Shown in pieces: positions 1 through 9,573 of a DNA stretch of 64,000 nt (positions are counted from its first letter, which is position 1; every line of letters starts with the position of its first letter). The notes below the pieces were generated by a model, which saw only the letters and a list, made by a program, of their open reading frames with translations, did not search any database and had not been told where the DNA came from. A program made the position numbers and the translations under genes. This stretch comes from Oscillospiraceae bacterium (GTDB lineage Bacteria; Bacillota; Clostridia; Oscillospirales; CAG-272): positions 1 to 64,000 of the forward strand of contig SVSN01000004.1 in assembly GCA_015064285.1 (NCBI GenBank), written 5' to 3'.

Positions 1-66
1 AACTTTGAGCGTATTAACATGGATAACGGCCTTACTCCCGATGAAATCAGGAGTAAAGCCGCGTAA
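1..66 (+). CDS. IS3-family transposase, C-terminal end only (partial)
   Basis: The first 66 bases read in frame 1 as 21 residues (NFERINMDNG then LTPDEIRSKAA) ending in TAA. The pattern F-E-R-I-N, then G-L-T-P-x-E-x-R, matches the extreme C terminus of IS3/IS150-type DDE integrases (usual form: N-N-x-R followed by L-S/T-P-x-E-Y/I-R). The rest of the gene lies upstream of the window. The inverted repeat found 36 bases downstream supports the call. The fragment is short, so the family name rests on the tail motif plus that repeat. Confidence 0.6.
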   Translation, partial: NFERINMDNGLTPDEIRSKAA

Positions 67-101
67 AAACGAGATATTCTGCGATAGGTGTTTCTTATTT
101 C

Positions 102-126
102 TGTCTAATCGCTCGGGAGTGGTCTA
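102..126. repeat. Right terminal inverted repeat of IS3/IS150-group element
   Basis: Read on the minus strand this is TAGACCACTCCC, GAGCG, ATTAGACA. It has the shape of IS150-group ends, which typically run TG-A-x-TGC-x-CCCC and finish in TTAGACA. It marks where the insertion sequence ends, about 40 bp beyond the 3' end of comM, so comM is not interrupted. The left end is outside the window. Confidence 0.55.
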
Positions 127-166
127 GGATTTCTCCGTACCGGGGGATTTTTTTGTCTGTATGGGG

Positions 167-1759
167 TCAGCCGAAGTATTTCCGGTCCAGAGTACGCATC
201 TGTACCGCTTCCAGCAGATGATGCTTCCGGATGGGACCGCCGATAATGCCGTCCGACTCTTCCCTTCCGCCGATGGCTTCCAGATCCGCCAGGGTGCGAG
301 CCACCCGCAGAATCCGGTCGTAGGCTCTGCCGGACAGCTGCATTTTACGGAACACATCTTCCATTACTTTTGTACAGTCCTCATCCAGAGCGCAGAACTG
401 CCGCAGGGCTTCCGTTTCCATCACACCGTTGCAGAGGCTGTCCGCATGGGCGTATCCGTTCTCCCGGAAGCGGCGCTGAGAAAGCTGTCGTGCGGCGGTA
501 ACTCTCTGCCGGATTTCCGCAGAAGGTTCACTGGGCGCAGTTTCCGACAGTTCCGCAAAGCTCAGTGCCGGTACCTCGATCTGGATATCGATTCTGTCCA
601 GCATAGGGCCGCTGATTTTTTCCAGATAACTGTGGATGGCTTTCTGGGTGCAGCTGCAGGGATGCGCCTCGCTCCGGCTGCCGTAATACCCGCAGGGGCA
701 GGGATTCATGGCGCAGACCAGAATGAAAGTGGAGGGATAGGTCACCCGTCCCGCTGTTCTGGTGATGGTTACCTGCCGGTCTTCCAGAGGCTGTCTGAGA
801 GCTTCCATGGCATCCTTGCGGAATTCGGGGAATTCATCCAGAAACAGCACCCCGTTGTGGGCAAGGGAAATCTCGCCCGGGGCAGGAATCTTGCCGCCGC
901 CCACCAGTGAAGCGGTGCTGAGCGAATGATGGGGCGAACGGAAAACACGGTTCCGGATAAAGGGAACTTCTTCCGTCAGCATCCCCGCGCAGGAATGGAT
1001 TTTGGTGGCTTCCAGCGCTTCATCCCGGCTCATGGGCGGCAGGATGGTAGGAAGTCTTTTGGCCAGCATGGATTTGCCGGAACCGGGCGGGCCGATCAGA
1101 AGGATATTGTGTCCTCCGGCTGCCGCGGCTTCCATAGCCCGCTTGGCACGGAACTGTCCCTTTACCTGGGAGAAATCTTCGGAAAACAGGGGCGATTCCA
1201 TCTGGGAAAGGGGATCTGCCCGGCTGGGTTCCATGGTTTTTCCCCCGTTCAGGTGGGCAAGCAGGGTGGGAATGTCCGGCACACCGTAGATCGAGACCCC
1301 TTCCCCTTCGGCAACGGCGGCTTCCCGGATATTGGCTTCCGGTACAAAAATTTCCGTTTTTCCGGCGGCAATGGCGGCAAGGGTCATGCCCAGCACACCC
1401 CGTACCGGACGGATCTCCCCGGAGAAGGAAATCTCTCCGATAAAGCATTTTCCGGACAGGTCGCATCCCTCACCCAGAATCCCGCAGGATTTGTACAGGG
1501 CGCACAGGATCGCCATTTCCAGTGCCGTTCCCTCTTTCTTCCGGTCGGCGGGTGCCAGATTCACCACGGCATCCATGTCCGGCAGGGGGAAACCGCAGTT
1601 GGCGGCTCCGGTAAAAATCCGTTTTTCCGATTCTCTGACAGCGGCATCCGGCAGACCGACAATCTCAAAGGAAGCCAGTCCCTTTTTTGCTGTACATTCC
1701 ACCGTTACCGGGAAACCGTCAATCCCGTACAGGGCCGCCGCATATGTGATGGCAAGCAT
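167..1759 (-). CDS. comM: YifB/ComM family Mg-chelatase-like AAA+ ATPase
   Basis: A 530-residue full-length ComM/YifB protein. The N-terminal Lon-protease-like domain occupies about residues 1-170 (VGLPDAAVRESEKR near 34). The AAA+ module follows, with Walker A GPPGSGKS at 223-230 and Walker B GVLFLDEF at 303-310. The Mg-chelatase C-terminal domain makes up the rest. In naturally competent bacteria ComM is a hexameric helicase that promotes branch migration during recombination of incoming DNA; its role in Clostridia is less clear. The start is preceded by AAGAGGA on the minus strand. It is the last gene of a three-gene minus-strand run with the RHH protein 9 bp upstream. An IS3 element ends just past its stop. 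Confidence 0.93.
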   Translation of the reverse strand: MLAITYAAALYGIDGFPVTVECTAKKGLASFEIVGLPDAAVRESEKRIFTGAANCGFPLPDMDAVVNLAPADRKKEGTALEMAILCALYKSCGILGEGCDLSGKCFIGEISFSGEIRPVRGVLGMTLAAIAAGKTEIFVPEANIREAAVAEGEGVSIYGVPDIPTLLAHLNGGKTMEPSRADPLSQMESPLFSEDFSQVKGQFRAKRAMEAAAAGGHNILLIGPPGSGKSMLAKRLPTILPPMSRDEALEATKIHSCAGMLTEEVPFIRNRVFRSPHHSLSTASLVGGGKIPAPGEISLAHNGVLFLDEFPEFRKDAMEALRQPLEDRQVTITRTAGRVTYPSTFILVCAMNPCPCGYYGSRSEAHPCSCTQKAIHSYLEKISGPMLDRIDIQIEVPALSFAELSETAPSEPSAEIRQRVTAARQLSQRRFRENGYAHADSLCNGVMETEALRQFCALDEDCTKVMEDVFRKMQLSGRAYDRILRVARTLADLEAIGGREESDGIIGGPIRKHHLLEAVQMRTLDRKYFG

Positions 1760-1768
1760 ACAGTCCTC

Positions 1769-1975
1769 TTATTCTTTCTCTTCTTCCGCCGGAAGCTCGA
1801 TCTTTGCGGTATCAATCTTCCCGTGGATCCGTTCATAATAGGCCACATTGGTGCGGAGCAGGTGGAGAAAATGGTTGTTGGGGGTTCGCCCCTCCGCCTG
1901 CGCCACCGCATAGAATTTCTTCAGCAGATCCTCGTCGATCCGGGCGGTGAAGGCGGCTTTGTTTTTCTGTGCCAT
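1769..1975 (-). CDS. Small ribbon-helix-helix (Arc/CopG-like) protein
   Basis: A 68-residue protein. A predicted beta strand (AFTARID, residues 8-14) is followed by two helices, DLLKKFYAVAQAEG and RTPNNHFLHLLRTNVAYYER. That is the strand-helix-helix layout of MetJ/Arc repressors, with the acidic tail PAEEEKE. Such proteins usually bind DNA as dimers, either as autoregulators or as antitoxins. No toxin gene is adjacent, so an antitoxin role is not supported. It starts after AAAGGA and lies 11 bp after the upstream membrane-protein gene and 9 bp before comM, so the three genes are probably co-transcribed. Its operator is unknown. Confidence 0.65.
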   Translation of the reverse strand: MAQKNKAAFTARIDEDLLKKFYAVAQAEGRTPNNHFLHLLRTNVAYYERIHGKIDTAKIELPAEEEKE

Positions 1976-1986
1976 AGTGTTGTCCT

Positions 1987-3597
1987 TTACTGTTCAAACC
2001 GGATCAGCTGGGTGATCGGTTCTTCGATGGTGTAGTATACAGTCAGTCTGTCGCCGGCTCCTGTCAGCAGCAGAGCTTCGTCAAAGGCAATTTTATATAC
2101 CTTTCCCTCAGTGGAACGGATATAGGCAGTGGTAGTGCCGTCCATGGGGATATACAGAATCTCTTCCACGGTGATGGTGCGGCTTTCCAGACTTCCGGAG
2201 TCCACATTCACGCCGGTCTGGCTCAGTCTTGCCTTGTACTTCTGGAAGACTTCGTTCTGCGTTTCGGCCGTTACCACCAGATTGTAGTTGGAAACATTGA
2301 CCATAGAGTACATCTTCACAATCCCGGAGGCATCCTTCAGTACCATGATATAGGTGGCTTCCCCGTCCACATTGATCAGAGACGGGAAGGAAGCGTCATA
2401 GCGATACTGCTGCACAGACCCTTCTGCGGCGGCCATGGCAGAGTATTCTTCCGCACCGGGCACGGAATAGTAGGTATAAGCCCCTGTCCGGCTGTTGACC
2501 AGAATAAAGCCAATGTTGGCTTCATCGTTGGAAACGGAGGTCACGCCGGTGAACACGTACACGTCATCGCCGATAATCTTGTAGCCGAAGTCGTCGGTGG
2601 TCACCACACAGCCGGTCTGGCTGAGGATGGAGTTGAAATAACCGCCGCCCAGCATGCCGTACCAGTCGTATTTCTGGCAGATCAGATTGCCGGTGAATAC
2701 GATATCCACCCAAGCCGGGATGTCCCCCAGCTCATAGGTAACCGCTTTCCCGGTGCAGGCATCCATTACCACCGCTTTTGTCACGTCATAGGCACCGAAC
2801 CAGCCTGCCTGAGGCTCCATGACAGATGCGATCCAGTAAGGCTTACCCTGGTCATCTACTTCAAAGTAAACCGAACCCCAGATGGCGGTAGGCGCGGCAA
2901 AGCGGAGGGCACGCATCAGGTCATCCCCCAGATAGCAGGAGGGAGAGATAGTGATATACTCATCCAGCCGGACAAATTCCGCTTCAAAGGCAACCGGGTC
3001 TACCTTTACGTAGCCGGGAATCCCCTTGGAACCGTTCTGCAGCCACTTGAAGAAGGAGGCGTGTTCCAGAGGAGAAACCTTCACCGGTACACCTTCCATG
3101 GCAATCTGGGTATAGGTATCGGACACGTTATACTGTGACACCAGATCCGACAGGGTACCCAGAGTACGGGCACCGATGATCCGGGCGGATGCGGAATCCA
3201 TCAGAGCGATATCGGTGACATACTCGGATTCCGGCACCTCTTCCGCAAAACTCCCCTGTTCCACGGTGATCAGCGAACTGTAGGTACTTGCCCGCAGAAG
3301 CTGGGATGATGCAATGGAGAAGATCAGCAGCAGCGCAAGACACACAGCAGCAATACCAAGAAGCACCTTGATAAAACCGGGCAGTTTCATATGCTGGTCA
3401 ATAATAACAATCTTCCGGTTGGCAAGAGAAATCAGCAGCCCTGCGCCGCCGATCACCGCCAGAGTAAAGAAGAAAAAGGTCCAGAACTGGGATGAATAGG
3501 GACTCAGCGGCGGCAGGGTCACATAATACCCCACGGCGATTACCACCACCGCCAGTAGGATGGGAACGACAGTACCAAACAAACGGTTCTTCTGCAT
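1987..3597 (-). CDS. Membrane-anchored protein with large extracytoplasmic domain, function unknown
   Basis: A 536-residue protein with three hydrophobic segments in the first ~110 residues (about 6-25, 36-56 and 75-98). A ~420-residue polar region rich in Tyr, Val and acidic residues follows, probably outside the cell. I recognise no enzyme motif. Repeated segments such as AVVMDACTGKAVTYE and ILVNSRTGAYTYYS resemble beta-rich repeat units, as in PepSY- or propeller-like folds, but this is impression only. The start at 3597 is chosen because CGGAGGATAT sits just upstream; the reading frame stays open further upstream, but without a ribosome site. It heads the minus-strand run towards comM and has its own promoter at 3656-3684. 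Confidence 0.7.
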   Translation of the reverse strand: MQKNRLFGTVVPILLAVVVIAVGYYVTLPPLSPYSSQFWTFFFFTLAVIGGAGLLISLANRKIVIIDQHMKLPGFIKVLLGIAAVCLALLLIFSIASSQLLRASTYSSLITVEQGSFAEEVPESEYVTDIALMDSASARIIGARTLGTLSDLVSQYNVSDTYTQIAMEGVPVKVSPLEHASFFKWLQNGSKGIPGYVKVDPVAFEAEFVRLDEYITISPSCYLGDDLMRALRFAAPTAIWGSVYFEVDDQGKPYWIASVMEPQAGWFGAYDVTKAVVMDACTGKAVTYELGDIPAWVDIVFTGNLICQKYDWYGMLGGGYFNSILSQTGCVVTTDDFGYKIIGDDVYVFTGVTSVSNDEANIGFILVNSRTGAYTYYSVPGAEEYSAMAAAEGSVQQYRYDASFPSLINVDGEATYIMVLKDASGIVKMYSMVNVSNYNLVVTAETQNEVFQKYKARLSQTGVNVDSGSLESRTITVEEILYIPMDGTTTAYIRSTEGKVYKIAFDEALLLTGAGDRLTVYYTIEEPITQLIRFEQ

Positions 3598-3655
3598 AGA
3601 ATATCCTCCGATCTGTATTGTGATAATACAGGAAATCACTTTTTTGTATACCAGT

Positions 3656-3684
3656 ATTATACCATCCCCGCAGGAGAATTGCAA
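3656..3684 (-). promoter_or_regulatory. SigA-type promoter for the 1987-3597 operon
   Basis: On the minus strand TTGCAA (3684-3679), a 17-bp spacer and TATAAT (3661-3656) precede the membrane-protein gene. The -10 is a perfect match to consensus; the -35 matches at four of six positions. Confidence 0.75.
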
Positions 3685-3740
3685 TCCCCACAGGACATTT
3701 GTTCCCCGGTTCCGGATTAGAATTTTTTAATGAAAATACA

Positions 3741-3769
3741 TTGACAGTATAATGATGCTGTGGTATAAT
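3741..3769 (+). promoter_or_regulatory. Perfect-consensus SigA promoter for the TerB/BrxD/helicase genes
   Basis: TTGACA (3741-3746), a 17-bp spacer, then TATAAT (3764-3769). Both hexamers are exact consensus, which predicts transcription starting near 3776. This fixes the TerB start downstream: the in-frame ATG codons at 3752 and 3755 lie inside the promoter, while the ATG at 3806 follows GAGGTGG. It suggests strong, constitutive expression. Confidence 0.85.
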
Positions 3770-3805
3770 GAAGGATACGAACGAATGTTTAACGAGGTGG
3801 CAGGG

Positions 3806-5818
3806 ATGCAGGATTTTGACCGTCAGGACATGAAAAAACCGGGAACAGAACCGGCAAATACCGCAGATTCCGCCGGGAAGCAGACTGCTGACGCACAAGA
3901 AGCAGATTTCTGGAATCTTCCGCCGATCCACAAGCGCACCTACAGCCCGCCCACCTATGACGGCCGCACCACAGACACCATTCCTTTGTCCGTGGATGAC
4001 GATGACGTGCCGAAAACGGAAGCCATTCCCCCAAGAGATCCGTCAAAAGCGCCGGCAACTACCCGTCCCGTCCGTCCTGCCGACCGCACATACCGTACCT
4101 CCACCTACTCCACCTCCCGGGAATACCAGAACCGGATGCAGGCGCAGGAAAAAACCTACGGCTTTGGCGAACAGGACAAAAAAGATGCCTGGCAGACCTT
4201 CAGCGATATCGACGCCGCGCCGAAGCGTTCCGCCGCCGGAGAAGTGGTGTCGGAAAGAGACGGCGAAGGCTGGCTCATCACCCATGTGACGGTGCGCCGC
4301 TGGATCAACGATTTTTCTTTCTATACCGGCTTTGCCAGAGATGCCGCCATCAGTCACAGCAAAACAGGCGCCCCCGCAGAACCGGTATCCTATCATTCCT
4401 TTGTGCCCCAGTATTCCCAGATGGACAGCAGGCAGCTTGCCTTCTATCTCTGGTTCCGGGACAACGCAAGAGAAGGAATGTATCTGGAAGCGGATTTTCC
4501 TTACATTCTCTTATATATATTTGAAATCATCAATCTGCCGGAAATTATTGCCCCTGCAGACGGTATCCAGACCATCTGCCAGCTCTGGGCACACTACCGG
4601 CAGACCTATCAGAAGCTAGACACCTATCTGTGCGAGTGGATTCCGGACTATGCCCTGGTCCATAACGTCCCCCTGCCCGGCACCATCGAGCCTTTTCTGG
4701 CGGACATCGTGCGCCGTGCCCAGTTCAAGGAATTCTATCTGGACAATATGTGTCCTCCCGGCGGCAAACTCTCCGGGCGGGCACTGGCCGTTCTGGCAGG
4801 CGTTCTGCTGGAAACCTATTCGGATTACGATTATAAAAAAAGCCGTTATTATACCGGCGGAAACCGGGAAGAATATGACCGGATGATCCTGGGTTCCCTG
4901 ACGGCGGTGCTGGCGGATGCCTACACAGCGGGCAGAGGTATGTTCGTTCTGGACAGAACCTACCGGCTGACCAGAGACTCCTTCTGCGGCGCCATCATCC
5001 AGACCGAGGGAAAGCGCCGGATTGATGTGGCATTCAATTCCTGCATCCGTTCCCCCGATACACGCCGTTTTGTGACCGGTGTTGTCAAATATGCGGAAAA
5101 CCGGCTGCGGTACCGGCTGAAGATCAAGTCCAAGCTGAATGCAAACGAAATTTCCTCCACGGATAAAGCAATCGTGGATGCGTATTTCGGGCCGGATGAA
5201 GTGCCGGTGAAGAAAAAAGCAGCAGCGGAAGAGGCAGCCTATCTGAAGCTGTACGAAGCGGAAACCTCCGGCTTTGACTTCTCCGCCGCCCATGAAATCG
5301 AAGCGGCATCCTGGGTGAACACCAGCCGTCTGACCGGTGAAGAAGTGGAGCCTCTGCCCGTATCCGCCGCCGATCCCCTGCCCTACATGCCGGATGAGGA
5401 AACGGAACCGGTGGAAGGTGCGCTGACCTTTGATGTACCGCCGGTGTCTGCGAAAACGGAATCTGCTCCGGAAACGGATCCTGTGGAAAACCCGGATGTT
5501 TCTGAGGAGATTACAGGTACTTCCGAAGCGGCAGAAACAGCTTTTGAAGAAAACAAAGAAGAAGATCCCTTTGCGGAAGTGACTGCCCTGCCTGCAGGAG
5601 AACGCCATTCTCAGGAAAAAGAAGCGGTGGCGGCTCTGCTTGCGGGACAATATACAGCCTACTGCCGGGATCATGGACTTTTTCCCGGACGGATGGCAGA
5701 ACAGATCAACGAAATTTTTCTGGAACTGGTGGGCGATATCCTCATCGAAGCGGACGGAAACCGGTATCAGCTGATTGAAGACTACAGGGAGGACGCAGAA
5801 GCATGGAGCAGAGCGTAA
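3806..5818 (+). CDS. TerB-N / TerB-C domain protein
   Basis: A 670-residue cytoplasmic protein. Residues 1-150 are rich in Pro, Thr and Asp and probably disordered. About residues 155-330 match the TerB-N domain, with the typical signature F-P-x-Y-S-x-M, Q-L-x-F-Y-L-W-F-R, then D-F-P-Y-I-L-L-Y-I-F-E-I-I-N. An acidic, repetitive linker rich in Glu, Pro and Ala spans roughly 500-600. The last 70 residues (INEIFLELVGDILIE, then QLIEDYRED) match the TerB-C end. TerB-N/TerB-C proteins are associated with tellurite-resistance-like stress and DNA-processing clusters; their biochemistry is not established. The start at 3806 follows GAGGTGG. The stop overlaps the next gene by 16 bp, implying translational coupling with the BrxD-like ATPase. 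Confidence 0.85.
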   Translation: MQDFDRQDMKKPGTEPANTADSAGKQTADAQEADFWNLPPIHKRTYSPPTYDGRTTDTIPLSVDDDDVPKTEAIPPRDPSKAPATTRPVRPADRTYRTSTYSTSREYQNRMQAQEKTYGFGEQDKKDAWQTFSDIDAAPKRSAAGEVVSERDGEGWLITHVTVRRWINDFSFYTGFARDAAISHSKTGAPAEPVSYHSFVPQYSQMDSRQLAFYLWFRDNAREGMYLEADFPYILLYIFEIINLPEIIAPADGIQTICQLWAHYRQTYQKLDTYLCEWIPDYALVHNVPLPGTIEPFLADIVRRAQFKEFYLDNMCPPGGKLSGRALAVLAGVLLETYSDYDYKKSRYYTGGNREEYDRMILGSLTAVLADAYTAGRGMFVLDRTYRLTRDSFCGAIIQTEGKRRIDVAFNSCIRSPDTRRFVTGVVKYAENRLRYRLKIKSKLNANEISSTDKAIVDAYFGPDEVPVKKKAAAEEAAYLKLYEAETSGFDFSAAHEIEAASWVNTSRLTGEEVEPLPVSAADPLPYMPDEETEPVEGALTFDVPPVSAKTESAPETDPVENPDVSEEITGTSEAAETAFEENKEEDPFAEVTALPAGERHSQEKEAVAALLAGQYTAYCRDHGLFPGRMAEQINEIFLELVGDILIEADGNRYQLIEDYREDAEAWSRA

Positions 5819-7185
5819 ACGGAAAAAAAGTACCCAGACGGATCCTCGGGACCCTTCTTTCCGCACTGTCTGCGGGGGTGGTTCCCCGTTCCGGCGCGCC
5901 ATACATTGCCATCGGCCGTCTGGACGAGATCGAAGCCCTGACAGGTGCCCTGGAGCGTGTGGCGGACGGCGAAGGCAGCTGTAAGTTTGTCATCGGCCGG
6001 TACGGTTCCGGGAAGAGTTTTCTGATCCAGCTGACCCGGGGTTTTGCACTGGACAAGGGTTTTCTCACTGCCGACTGTGACCTTTCTCCCGAGCGGAAGC
6101 TGTCTGCCAGCGGCGGTGCGGGACTGGCCACCTACCGGGAACTGGTGAAGAATCTGGCCTGCAAGACCCAGCCCGACGGCGGCGCTCTGCCGGTGATCAT
6201 CAGCCGGTGGTTCAGCCAGATCCGGGACAGTCTTGCCGATGCCGGCATGGATGTGGATTCTCCCGAATATGATGCCGCCTTCGGAAAAGAAATCATGCGT
6301 ACCGTCCGGGCGCTGGAAGCCGATGTGGGCGGTTTTGACTTTGCCACGGTCATGCGGGAATACTACAATGCCTACCGCTGCGAAGACGAGGGAAAAATGT
6401 CCGCCTGTCTCCGCTGGTTCCGTGGGGAATACAACACCCGTACCGAAGCCCGGGCAGCCGTGGGGATCAAGTCCCTCTCCATCATCGACGACGACAACTG
6501 GTACGATCACCTGAAGCTGATCACCGCCTTTGCCAGACTGGTGGGCTACAGAGGGCTGTGCGTCTGCATTGACGAATGTGTAAATCTGTATAAGATTTCC
6601 AACCGGCTCTCCCGGGAGAACAATTATGAAAAAATCCTGGCCATGTTCAACGACACCATGCAGGGACGGGCGCCGGGTCTGATGATTGTTTTCGGCGGCA
6701 CACCCCAGTTTCTGGAAGACACACGCCGGGGGCTGTTCAGCTACGAAGCCCTGCGGAGCCGCCTGTCTGACGGGCGTTTCGGTGCAGAAGGACTGCGGAG
6801 CCTGCTCTCTCCCGTACTGCGGCTGAAGAGACTGTCCGACAGTGAGCTGCTGGCACTGGTCATGCGGCTGACTTCCCTCCACGGCGAATATCACGGATAC
6901 AAACCGAACATCACCGGTGCACAGATGCAGGCGTTTCTGACCGATTCCCTGTCCCGGGCGGGCGCTGACACCATGGTAACGCCCCGTGAGATCATCCGGG
7001 ACTATGTGACCCTGCTGGATCTGCTGTTTGCCAATCCGGACAAGACCTTTGAAGACATCACCGGCACCATGAAGTACACCGCCGCCGCACCGGCAGGAAC
7101 GGACGAAGCACCGGCTGACACCCCTGCCGGAGATTCCCCTTCCGCTTCCGCTGCCGGGATCACCATAGACGATCTGGAATTCTGA
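5803..7185 (+). CDS. BrxD-like (DUF2791) P-loop ATPase
   Basis: A 460-residue ATPase of the DUF2791/BrxD family. It opens with the family's P-R-R-I-L-G-T-L-L-x-x-L-S-x-G-V-V-P segment. It then has G-R-L-D-E-I, Walker A GRYGSGKS at 65-72 and Walker B GLCVCIDE near 250. An N-D-T-M-Q-G-R motif and a G-G-T-P-x-F-L-E-D-x-R-R-G-L-F-S-Y-x-A-L-R-x-R-L motif follow, both typical of this family. The last 45 residues are an Ala/Pro-rich tail. BrxD accompanies BrxHI in type 2 BREX phage-defence loci, but the hallmark BREX genes (pglZ, pglX, brxC/pglY) are absent here. GGGAGG lies upstream of the start, within the end of the TerB gene. The helicase gene begins 15 bp after the stop. Confidence 0.88.
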   Translation: MEQSVNGKKVPRRILGTLLSALSAGVVPRSGAPYIAIGRLDEIEALTGALERVADGEGSCKFVIGRYGSGKSFLIQLTRGFALDKGFLTADCDLSPERKLSASGGAGLATYRELVKNLACKTQPDGGALPVIISRWFSQIRDSLADAGMDVDSPEYDAAFGKEIMRTVRALEADVGGFDFATVMREYYNAYRCEDEGKMSACLRWFRGEYNTRTEARAAVGIKSLSIIDDDNWYDHLKLITAFARLVGYRGLCVCIDECVNLYKISNRLSRENNYEKILAMFNDTMQGRAPGLMIVFGGTPQFLEDTRRGLFSYEALRSRLSDGRFGAEGLRSLLSPVLRLKRLSDSELLALVMRLTSLHGEYHGYKPNITGAQMQAFLTDSLSRAGADTMVTPREIIRDYVTLLDLLFANPDKTFEDITGTMKYTAAAPAGTDEAPADTPAGDSPSASAAGITIDDLEF

Positions 7186-7200
7186 TCACGGGTATCGCTG

Positions 7201-9549
7201 ATGAATGTTTTTGACGCTTATTCTCCCTTCATCCGGGAGTTCATCTACAGCCGCGGCTGGGATCATCTGAACGAGATTCAGGTGGCGGCGGCGGATGTCA
7301 TTTTCAATTCGGAAAACAACCTGCTGCTGCCGTCCCAGACCGCTTCCGGGAAAACGGAAGCAGCATTTTTCCCCATACTCTCCCAGTTTTACGACGATAT
7401 GCCGAAATCCGTAGGCGCTATCTACATTGCCCCGCTGAAATCCCTGATCAACGACCAGTTCGGCCGGATTTCCGAGCTGTGCGACCAGACCGGGATTCCT
7501 GTTTACCACTGGCACGGGGATGTGGCGGCTTCCCACAAGAACAAGGTTATGAAAGTGCCCCAGGGAATTCTGCAGATCACGCCGGAATCCCTGGAAGGGA
7601 TGTTAATCCACCGGAACTCCGACCTGGTCCGGATCTTCGGGGATCTGCGGTACGTGATCATTGACGAAATCCACACCCTGACCGGTACAGACCGGGGGAA
7701 CCAGATTCTCTGTCAGCTTGCCAGACTCCGGGAGCGCACCGGGGTATCTCCCCGCAGAATCGGCCTTTCCGCCACCATCGGCGACATGGACACGGCGGCG
7801 GCATGGCTCGGTGCTTCCAGCGGCAGAGATACGGTGGTGCCCGAGATCACACCGGCAAAAATCCGCTGGCGGCTGGGAATGGAGCATTTCTACATTGTGG
7901 AAAAGGACGTTGACGAAACGCCCACCGCAGAGACCCGCGGAAACGACACCATCTCCCTGGATCCCGGCTACGAATACATCTACGACTGTACCCGGGACCG
8001 GAAAGCCATTGTATTCTCCAACTCCCGGGAAGAAACGGAATACATCACCGCCACCCTGCGGCAGATTGCGGAATACCGGGGAGAACCGGACGTGTTCCTG
8101 ATCCACCACGGGTTCCTGTCCGCTTCCATCAGAGAAGATGCGGAACTGAAAATGAAAGACGACGACGTTCAGGCTGTGGTCTGCGCCACCGTCACCATGG
8201 AACTGGGCATCGACATCGGCCGTCTGGAACGGGTTATCCAGCAGGGTTCACCCAACACCGTTTCTTCCTTCCTGCAAAGACTGGGCAGAAGCGGCAGACG
8301 GGGAGATCCGCCGGAGATGATGATGGTCTTCCGGGAGGAAAATCCACTGCCCAACACACCCCTGCCCCAGATGATTCCGTGGGAACTGCTGAAAGCCATT
8401 GCAGTGGTGCAGCTGTACATCGAGGAACGGTTCATCGAACCGCCGAACATCCGGAAACAGCCTCTCAGCCTGCTTTTCCAGCAGACTCTGTCCGTGCTGG
8501 CAGCCGCCGGTGCTCTTTCCCCTGCCCATCTGGCAGAACGGGTTCTGAGCCTGCCCCCCTTCCGGTACATCGAAAAAGAAGACTATAAAACCCTGATGCT
8601 CTCCATGATCCGGAACGACTGGCTGGAGATGACCGAAGAAAAAGAGCTGATCCTGGGTCTGAAGGGCGAACGGCTGGTCAATTCCTTTAAATTCTATGCG
8701 GTTTTCAAGGACAACGACGACTACACCGTCCGGTGCGAATCCGATGAGATCGGTGTGCTGAACTCTCCGCCGCCGGTGGGAGACCGCTTTGCTCTGGCCG
8801 GACGGGTCTGGGAAGTGGAAGAACTGGATCTTCCCCGGCATCTGATTTACGTAAAGCCTGTGAAAGGGAAAATGGAGGTGGCCTGGCCCGGGGATTACGG
8901 CGAAGTACACACAAAAATTCTGGAACGGATGCGGCAGGTGCTCAGAGAAGATACGGAGTACCCCTATCTGAAGGAAGGTGCCCTGCGCAGACTGCGGGTT
9001 GCACGGAATATCGCCAGAAATACGGGACTGACAGAGCATTCCATTCTCTGTCTGGGCGGCTCCACCTGGGCCCTGTTTCCCTGGCTGGGTACCCGCTCTT
9101 TCCGTACCCTGCGCCGTTATCTGAAGCAGAATGCCGGGAAATTCCGTCTGACCGGACTGGAATTCGAGGGCTGCTACTATATGACCTTCAAACTGGAAGG
9201 CGGTACCGGTGACGCACTGATCCGGGATCTTTCCGCCAAAGCCGACAGAGAAGGGGTGGATCTGGCCGCCCTGATCGGGGAAAACGAAGCACCGGTCTAC
9301 GAAAAATACGACGAGTTCATTCCCTCCGCTCTGCTTCGCAATGCCTACCGGGACGACAAGCTCCGCTCGGACGAATTTGTACCCAGACTCCGCCAGATTG
9401 CCGCAGAAGTTCATATGCCCGCCGCTTTTGATACGGATGTGATGACCCCATCACAGTTCCGGAACAGCCAGACCTACGGGGACGCCTATCTCCGGGAACA
9501 TGGTGACACAGCGGAAGAGATGCCCGTGCCGCCGGGATTTGAGAACTGA
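7201..9549 (+). CDS. Lhr/BrxHI-like superfamily 2 DEAD/DEAH helicase
   Basis: A 782-residue SF2 helicase. Motif I is TASGKT (residues 47-52) and motif Ia is APLKSL. Motif II is DEIH at about 155, within [12 protein letters not shown], and motif III is SAT. The C-terminal RecA domain ends with [11 protein letters not shown] near 360. The DEIH box plus T-D-R-G is Lhr-like. The remaining ~400 residues are the Lhr/BrxHI-type extension, shorter than in E. coli Lhr. It probably unwinds DNA or RNA-DNA hybrids together with the upstream ATPase and TerB protein. The ribosome site is weak, which fits coupling to the previous gene. uvrA follows 24 bp later on the same strand, so a repair role should be considered beside defence. 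Confidence 0.9.
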   Translation: MNVFDAYSPFIREFIYSRGWDHLNEIQVAAADVIFNSENNLLLPSQTASGKTEAAFFPILSQFYDDMPKSVGAIYIAPLKSLINDQFGRISELCDQTGIPVYHWHGDVAASHKNKVMKVPQGILQITPESLEGMLIHRNSDLVRIFGDLRYVIIDEIHTLTGTDRGNQILCQLARLRERTGVSPRRIGLSATIGDMDTAAAWLGASSGRDTVVPEITPAKIRWRLGMEHFYIVEKDVDETPTAETRGNDTISLDPGYEYIYDCTRDRKAIVFSNSREETEYITATLRQIAEYRGEPDVFLIHHGFLSASIREDAELKMKDDDVQAVVCATVTMELGIDIGRLERVIQQGSPNTVSSFLQRLGRSGRRGDPPEMMMVFREENPLPNTPLPQMIPWELLKAIAVVQLYIEERFIEPPNIRKQPLSLLFQQTLSVLAAAGALSPAHLAERVLSLPPFRYIEKEDYKTLMLSMIRNDWLEMTEEKELILGLKGERLVNSFKFYAVFKDNDDYTVRCESDEIGVLNSPPPVGDRFALAGRVWEVEELDLPRHLIYVKPVKGKMEVAWPGDYGEVHTKILERMRQVLREDTEYPYLKEGALRRLRVARNIARNTGLTEHSILCLGGSTWALFPWLGTRSFRTLRRYLKQNAGKFRLTGLEFEGCYYMTFKLEGGTGDALIRDLSAKADREGVDLAALIGENEAPVYEKYDEFIPSALLRNAYRDDKLRSDEFVPRLRQIAAEVHMPAAFDTDVMTPSQFRNSQTYGDAYLREHGDTAEEMPVPPGFEN

Positions 9550-9573
9550 GTGCGGCTATGAAAGGACAACCAA

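Noticed and set aside
1769..1975. Antitoxin of a toxin-antitoxin pair
   Set aside because: The fold fits, but neighbours are a long membrane protein and comM; no small toxin-like gene is adjacent.
3806..9549. A complete type 2 BREX locus
   Set aside because: Only BrxD-like and BrxHI-like proteins are present. No PglZ phosphatase, PglX methylase, PglW kinase or BrxC/PglY ATPase occurs on either side.
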